Positions 10,286-13,923 of a stretch of 13,923 nucleotides of DNA are shown here, in pieces (within the stretch, counting starts at the first letter, position 1; each line of letters starts with the position of its first letter). Under the pieces are notes generated by a model. That model did not search any database. It saw nothing but the letters and a program-made list of their open reading frames with translations, and was not told the origin of the DNA. The DNA is taken from positions 1-13,923 of the forward strand of contig JBOGHU010000097.1 of the NCBI GenBank assembly GCA_050742255.1, read 5' to 3'. The stretch comes from JBOGHU01 sp050742255 (GTDB lineage: Bacteria > Actinomycetota > Acidimicrobiia > Acidimicrobiales > CADCSY01). The translations under genes and the position numbers were made by a program.

Positions 10286-11329
10286 TCATCCGAACAGCCC
10301 GGGGGGCTCTTCCGCCTGGGCCGGGGGGGCGAGACCGAGGTGGTCCCACGCCGCCGGCGTCGCCACCCTCCCCCGAGGGGTGCGCATGAGCAGCCCCCTC
10401 TGGATCAGGAAGGGCTCGAAGACCTCCTCGACCGTCTCGGCCGGCTCCCCCACGCTGATGGCCAGTGTGGAGAGCCCCACCGGTCCACCACCGAAGCGCC
10501 GGCACAGGGCCCCGAGGATGGCCCGGTCAACCTTGTCCAGGCCGGCCTCGTCCACCCCGAAGATGGCCAGGCCCTCTATCGCCGCCCGGTGGTCGACGGT
10601 GCCGTCGCCACGGACCTCGGCGAAGTCGCGCACCCGGCGCAGGAGCCGGTTGGCTATCCGGGGGGTGCCCCGGGCCCGACCGGCGATCTCGGTCGCGCCC
10701 TCCGGCACCAACCGGACGCCGAGGATGCCCCCCGCCCGCACCACGATGCGCTCCAGGTCGGCCGGCGGGTAGTGGTCGAGCCTCTCGACCAGGCCGAAGC
10801 GGTCTCGCAAAGGGCCAGTGATGAGCCCGGTGCGGGTGGTGGCCCCGACCAGGGTGAAGCGGGGCAGGTCGAGGCGGATGGACCGGGCCGACGGGCCCTG
10901 GCCGATCACGATGTCGAGCTGGAAGTCCTCCATCGCGGGGTAGAGGACCTCCTCCACGGGCCGGGGCAGGCGGTGGATCTCGTCGATGAAGAGGATGTCC
11001 CCCTCGTCGAGGTTGGTCAGGATGGAGGCCAGGTCCCCGGGGCGGCAGAGGGCGGGGCCGGATGTGACCCGCAGGGCCACGCCCATCTCGGCGGCGACGA
11101 TCCCGGCCAGGGTGGTCTTGCCCAGCCCCGGCGGTCCGGCGAAGAGGAGGTGGTCGGAGGCCTGGCCCCGGCCCCGGGCCGCCTCGAGGACGATCGACAG
11201 GTGCTCCTTGAGCTCGGCCTGGCCCACGAACTCGGCCAGGGTGCGGGGACGCAGGCCCACCTCGACGCTGTCCTCCCCGGCGACGGCACTGGCCACCAGC
11301 ACCTCCTCGCGGGCCGCCCCTCCGCTCAC
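10286..11329 (-). CDS. ruvB: Holliday junction branch-migration ATPase RuvB
   Basis: Hexameric AAA+ motor that, with RuvA, moves Holliday junctions during recombinational repair. At 347 residues it is full length. Visible: the N-terminal LRPRTLAEFVGQAELKEHL, Walker A GPPGLGKTT (65-73), SGPALCRPGDLASILTNL (usually SGPALEKxGDLAAILTNL), Walker B LFIDEIHRL (113-121), sensor-1 VGATTRTG (161-168), arginine finger GPLRDRFG (172-179), and the C-terminal winged helix with RRFGGGPVGLSTLA and PFLIQRGLLMRTPRGRVAT. The GTG at 11329 overlaps the ruvA stop (GTGA), so ruvA and ruvB translation is probably coupled. SOS control is suggested by a LexA-like palindrome at the head of the operon. Confidence 0.97.
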   Translation of the reverse strand: MSGGAAREEVLVASAVAGEDSVEVGLRPRTLAEFVGQAELKEHLSIVLEAARGRGQASDHLLFAGPPGLGKTTLAGIVAAEMGVALRVTSGPALCRPGDLASILTNLDEGDILFIDEIHRLPRPVEEVLYPAMEDFQLDIVIGQGPSARSIRLDLPRFTLVGATTRTGLITGPLRDRFGLVERLDHYPPADLERIVVRAGGILGVRLVPEGATEIAGRARGTPRIANRLLRRVRDFAEVRGDGTVDHRAAIEGLAIFGVDEAGLDKVDRAILGALCRRFGGGPVGLSTLAISVGEPAETVEEVFEPFLIQRGLLMRTPRGRVATPAAWDHLGLAPPAQAEEPPGLFG

Positions 11330-11952
11330 CGCGCCCCCCCCGCCCGGGCCAGGGCCTGGCGCACCAGGTCGACGACGTCCCCCTCGGGAGGCAGGTCCGC
11401 CACCGCCTCAGCCACCTCGTCGGGCCCGTATCCCAGGGTGGCCAGCGCCTCCCGGACCTCGGCCCGCACCGACCGTCGCCCGTTCCCGCCGCCGTCCCCT
11501 CCGGCGCCGCCGCCGTGGGCACCGGCGCCGCCGCCGTGGGCACCGGACACCTCGAGGCGGGCCTTGAGCTCGGGGAGGAGCCGGGCCGCGGTCTTCCTCC
11601 CCACCCCCGGCACCAGGCACAGGGCGTCGAGGTCGTCGTCGGCCACCGCCCGGCACAGCCCCTCGGGGCGGTGCACCGACAGGATGGCCAGGGCCAGGCC
11701 GGGGCCGACCCCGTGGGCTCGGATCAGGGCCTCGAAGCAGACCAGCTCCCGGCGGGACGCGAAGCCGTACAGCGACAGGGCGTCCTCGCGCACGTGGAGG
11801 TGGGTGTGGAGCACCACCGTCGAGCCCGGAGACTGGTCTCCGGCCAGGGCGCCGGGCGGCACCACCACCCGGTAGCCGACCCCGCCCACCTCCACCAGCA
11901 CCTCCCCGGTAGCCGCCCGCTCGACCAGGGTTCCCCGCAGCAGGCCGATCAC
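11326..11952 (-). CDS. ruvA: Holliday junction DNA-binding protein RuvA
   Basis: Tetramer that binds the open Holliday junction and loads RuvB. The GTG at 11952, seven bases after the ruvC stop, gives 208 residues starting VIGLLRGTL, close to the usual MIAxLRG. Domain I is an OB fold (1-63); domain II contains two helix-hairpin-helix motifs (HGVGPGLALAIL at 80-91, VPGVGRKTAARLL at 114-126); domain III is the RuvB-contacting three-helix domain (about 160-205, with ALATLGYGPDEVAEAV). Between II and III is a Gly/Ala/His-rich linker (137-158, GAHGGGAGAHGGGAGG) encoded by two exact 21-bp repeats; this linker is variable in length across the family. The larger open frame extends upstream into ruvC, but only the 11952 start gives the conserved N-terminus. 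Confidence 0.94.
   Translation of the reverse strand: MIGLLRGTLVERAATGEVLVEVGGVGYRVVVPPGALAGDQSPGSTVVLHTHLHVREDALSLYGFASRRELVCFEALIRAHGVGPGLALAILSVHRPEGLCRAVADDDLDALCLVPGVGRKTAARLLPELKARLEVSGAHGGGAGAHGGGAGGDGGGNGRRSVRAEVREALATLGYGPDEVAEAVADLPPEGDVVDLVRQALARAGGAR
11501..11542. repeat. Two exact 21-bp tandem repeats in the RuvA linker
   Basis: Two identical 21-base units (11501-11521 and 11522-11542), starting CCGGCGCCGCCG on the plus strand, encode the repeated GAHGGGA stretch of the RuvA interdomain linker. A partial third copy follows at 11543. Since 21 is a multiple of three, gain or loss of a unit keeps the frame. Confidence 0.85.
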
Positions 11953-11957
11953 CGCCC

Positions 11958-12032
11958 CATCACCCGAGCTCCCATACCCGAGCCCCCGTGACCCGAGCCC
12001 CTGTGACCCGAGCCCCTGTGACCCGAGCCCGC
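11958..12032. repeat. Degenerate 15-bp tandem repeats at the ruvC 3' end
   Basis: Three near-identical 15-base units, GTGACCCGAGCCCCT on the plus strand, occupy 11988-12032 (the third ends CGC). Two more diverged units (11973-11987 and 11958-11972) continue through the ruvC stop codon to just before the ruvA start. They encode the GARVT repeats at the RuvC C-terminus and leave the frame intact. Confidence 0.85.
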
Positions 12033-12502
12033 AGCGGCGCCACCGCGTGGTGGCACAGGGCCAGGGCCAGGGCGTCGGCGGCGTCGGGGGGCCGGGGGGG
12101 CTGGTCCAGTGCCAGCAGGCGCTGGACCATGTGCTGGACCTGGACCTTGGTGGCCGACCCGCTGCCGGTGACCGCCAGCTTGACCTCGTTGGGCGTGTAC
12201 TGGACCACCCCACAGCCCGACGCGGCCGCCGCCGCCAGGGCCAGGCCGCTGGCCTGGCCCACCGACATGGCGGTGCGTGCGTTGGCCTGGAAGAACACCT
12301 GCTCCACCGCCACCACCGCCGGCCGGTGCTCCTCGATCAGGGCCGACAGCCCCCGGTGCAGCTCGGCCAGGCGCTGGGCCAGGGGACGGTCGGCGCCGGT
12401 GGTGAGCACGCCGGCGGTGGCCGCCACCAGGGCGGAGCCGGCCCGCACCACCCCCCCGTAGCCACAGCGGGTCAGGCCTGGATCGATGCCGAGGACGAAC
12501 AC
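11960..12502 (-). CDS. ruvC: Holliday junction endonuclease RuvC
   Basis: Dimeric, metal-dependent RNase H-fold nuclease that cuts Holliday junctions after RuvAB action. The 180 residues fit the family. Catalytic carboxylates are visible: Asp7 in LGIDPGLTRCGYG, Glu67 in VAVEQVFFQANARTA, and Asp140/Asp143 in PPDAADALALALCHH. TPNEVKLAVTGSGSATKVQV is the conserved central region. The GTG start at 12502 places FVLGIDPG at the N-terminus as in relatives. The last 20 or so residues (RVTGARVTGARVTGARV) come from 15-bp tandem repeats and lie beyond the conserved fold, so they are probably dispensable. First gene of the cluster; it is divergent from the MFS gene, with a 120-base region between them. 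A LexA-like palindrome overlaps the start codon. Confidence 0.96.
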   Translation of the reverse strand: MFVLGIDPGLTRCGYGGVVRAGSALVAATAGVLTTGADRPLAQRLAELHRGLSALIEEHRPAVVAVEQVFFQANARTAMSVGQASGLALAAAAASGCGVVQYTPNEVKLAVTGSGSATKVQVQHMVQRLLALDQPPRPPDAADALALALCHHAVAPLRARVTGARVTGARVTGARVWELG

Positions 12503-12509
12503 CGGTTCG
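12496..12509. promoter_or_regulatory. Candidate LexA (SOS) operator at the ruvC start
   Basis: CGAAC-ACCG-GTTCG on the plus strand is a perfect 5+5 inverted repeat matching the Gram-positive LexA core CGAAC-N4-GTTCG. On the ruvC strand it reads TCGAACCGGTGTTCG and includes the GTG start codon. A weak -10-like TACTAC lies ten bases upstream of the GTG, which would suit a leaderless transcript with the operator covering the transcription start. ruvC is an SOS gene in mycobacteria (established); the site here is inferred from sequence only. Confidence 0.5.
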
Positions 12510-12610
12510 ACGGTAGTACGCCGACCGCGGCAGGTGGCGGATGGTCAGGGGACCTCCCCGGTGATAGACCACGAGCCGGACGTCCTGGGGGCGGGCGGCC
12601 TGCTGACACC

Positions 12611-12620
12611 GGGAGGGGAG
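12611..12620 (+). promoter_or_regulatory. Strong Shine-Dalgarno-like site before the MFS gene
   Basis: GGGAGGGGAG is purine-rich and complementary to the 16S rRNA tail. It is followed two bases later by ACG (12623), in frame with the transporter and exactly where a start codon is expected. There is no ATG, GTG or TTG in the transporter frame between 12566 and 12793, so this site decides the start call. Confidence 0.5.
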
Positions 12621-12622
12621 CC

Positions 12623-13781
12623 ACGCAACGGCCACCTGTCAGCCCGCGGGCTGCGGTCTCTACGATCTTCTTCCTCAACGGGGCGGTCTTCAGCTCGTGG
12701 TACGCGCGGCTGCCGGCCATCCAGGGCGACCTCGGTCTCGGGGCCGCCGAGACGGGCCTGGCCCTGTTCGGGGCGCCCGCCGGCCTCCTTGTCATGCAGC
12801 CCGTCGTGGGCGCGCTGGTCGTCCGTCGGGGCTCACGACCCCTGGTGGCCGCCGCGCCGCTGTACATGGCCGCGGTCGTCCTGCCGGCGCTGGCGGTCGA
12901 CCTCAGGACCCTGCTCCTGGCCACGGTGGCGGTGGGCGCTGGCAACGGGGCGCTCGACATCGCCATGAACGCCCAGGGCCTGGCGGTGGAGCGCGCCGCT
13001 CATGTCCGCCTGTTCAACTCTCTGCATGCCGCCTTCTCCTTCGGCGCGCTCCCCGGGGCCGTGGCAGCGGGCGTGGCGGCGGGGATGGGGGTGGCGCCGC
13101 TTCCGCACCTCGCCGCCTGGGCGGCCGGAGGAGCGGTCGCGGCGGGGGTGACGGCGCGGGGGCTGCTGCCGGCCGACGCCGATGCACGTGCGCACGGCGC
13201 TCGCACCGCACGCCCCACGCCACGGCTGGCGGCGATCGGCGTGATCGCCTTCTGCGCCCTGCTGGCGGAAGGGGCCGTGTTCGACTGGAGCAGCATCTAC
13301 CTGGCCACCGTGGCCATGGCACCCCAGGGGCTGGCGTCGATGGGACTGGCGGCCTTCTCCCTCAGCATGGGCCTGGGACGCCTCCTCGCCGACCGCGCTT
13401 CGGCTGTCCTCGGATCCGTGCCGGTGGCGGCTGCGGGAGCGCTGCTGGCGGCGCTCGGGCTCGGCGCCGCCCTGGTGCTCGTGGGGACGGCCGGTGGCAT
13501 CGCCGGGTTCATGGTCATGGGCCTGGGGCTCTCGGCCGTGTTCCCGCTGGCCCTACGCGCCGCGGCGCTGTCGCAGGACGACTCCGGCCCCGCCCTGGCA
13601 GCGGTGTCCGCCGTCGGCTACGTCGGCTTCCTGGCCGGCCCGCCGGCGATCGGCGTGCTCGCGGGACGGCACGGGCCTGCGCCCTGCCCTCGTGCTGGTC
13701 TGCGGGCTCTGCGTGCTAGCCGCCGGGCTCTCGCCGGCGTTGGGACCGTGCCGGCCGAGGCGCCGGCAGCGGCCCGCATAG
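12623..13781 (+). CDS. MFS transporter, YbjJ-like, with disrupted ends
   Basis: Predicted twelve-helix inner-membrane transporter of the major facilitator superfamily; substrate unknown. Family-typical blocks: FFLNGAVFSSWYARLPAIQ near the N-terminus, GAGNGALDIAMNAQGLAVE, RLFNSLHAAFSFGALPGA and LLAEGAVFDWSSIYLA, as in the YbjJ-like branch. Two defects are visible. First, the frame has no canonical start before an internal ATG at 12794; the conserved N-terminus can only be reached from the ACG at 12623 behind a good ribosome-binding site, so either ATG mutated to ACG or ACG is used. Second, the frame is lost near 13663-13667: after AIGVLA the last helix (GLRPALVLVCGLCVLAAGL) continues in another frame to TAG at 13779-13781. 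Removing one G from GGG at 13663-13665 restores AIGVLADGTGLRPAL. Without the shift the frame runs on through the downstream repeats. It may be a young pseudogene or contain sequencing errors. Divergent from ruvC. Confidence 0.75.
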
Positions 13782-13785
13782 CCGG

Positions 13786-13923
13786 GCCGTCGGTCAAGGG
13801 GACGGCCCGGGAGGCCGTCGGCCAAGGGGACGGCCCGGGAGGCCGTCGGCCAAGGGGACGGCCCGGGAGGCCGTCGGTCAAGGGGACGGCCCGGGAGGCC
13901 GTCGGCCAAGGGGACGGCCCGGG
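13786..13923. repeat. 28-bp tandem repeat array with hairpin in each unit
   Basis: Five consecutive 28-base units begin at 13786, 13814, 13842, 13870 and 13898; the last is cut by the window end, so the array probably continues. Each holds arms GGCCGTC and GACGGCC around a 9-base loop (GGYCAAGGG), then CGGGA. The only variation is one T/C position, in the order T, C, C, T, C. The array starts four bases after the restored stop of the MFS gene. There are no spacers, and 28 is not a multiple of three. No stop codon is seen in the transporter's unshifted frame across the array. Confidence 0.93.

Noticed and set aside
11949..12635. Minus-strand open frame through ruvC and its upstream region
   Set aside because: It is read in a different frame from the catalytic residues of RuvC, and its translation is Arg/Gly/Pro-rich without motifs.
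13553..13909. Minus-strand repeat protein read from the 28-bp units
   Set aside because: All frames are open there because the unit lacks stops. The upstream part lies antisense to the MFS gene and there is no ribosome-binding site.
13786..13923. CRISPR array
   Set aside because: The repeats touch each other with no unique spacers, and no cas gene is present.

Overview
The window is very GC-rich, densely packed bacterial DNA. Gene content and order (ruvC-ruvA-ruvB ... yajC-secD-secF-apt-rel ... hisS-aspS), the frequent GTG starts and the protein motifs point to an actinobacterium (Actinomycetota). Acidimicrobiia or a similar uncultured lineage is my guess, not something the sequence proves.

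Layout, left to right. Positions 1-896 (minus strand) hold a decayed gene for an AbiEi-like / DUF559 (Vsr-like nuclease fold) protein, broken by two nearby frame changes and cut by the window edge. Positions 948-997 hold stem-loops that look like the terminator of the large minus-strand cluster. Positions 998-12502 form one nearly continuous minus-strand cluster. In transcription order it is ruvC, ruvA, ruvB, a small unknown gene, yajC, secD, secF, apt, rel (relA/spoT-type), hisS, aspS. Gaps are short, and there are stop/start overlaps at ruvA-ruvB, secD-secF, apt-rel and hisS-aspS. Divergent from ruvC lies a plus-strand YbjJ-type MFS transporter (12623-13781) with no canonical start codon and a frameshift near its C-terminus. 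The window ends in at least five tandem 28-bp units (13786-13923), each able to form a hairpin.

Functionally the cluster joins Holliday-junction processing (RuvABC), the accessory part of the Sec translocon (YajC-SecD-SecF), purine salvage (Apt), the (p)ppGpp alarmone enzyme (Rel) and two class II aminoacyl-tRNA synthetases. This is a conserved actinobacterial neighbourhood rather than a single pathway. A near-perfect Gram-positive LexA-type palindrome overlaps the ruvC start and suggests SOS control of at least the ruv genes.

The most unusual large-scale signal is a sharp codon-usage change inside rel, near positions 5200-5340. The N-terminal half uses GCC for Ala about 4:1 over GCG, while the C-terminal half prefers GCG and contains GAA, GAT and GGT codons. 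The bases left of this point (rel 3' half, hisS, aspS, the decayed gene) have a different style from those right of it. Recombination between related genomes, or a chimeric assembly, would explain it. I saw no tRNA, rRNA, CRISPR array or insertion sequence, and no convincing new multi-gene system.
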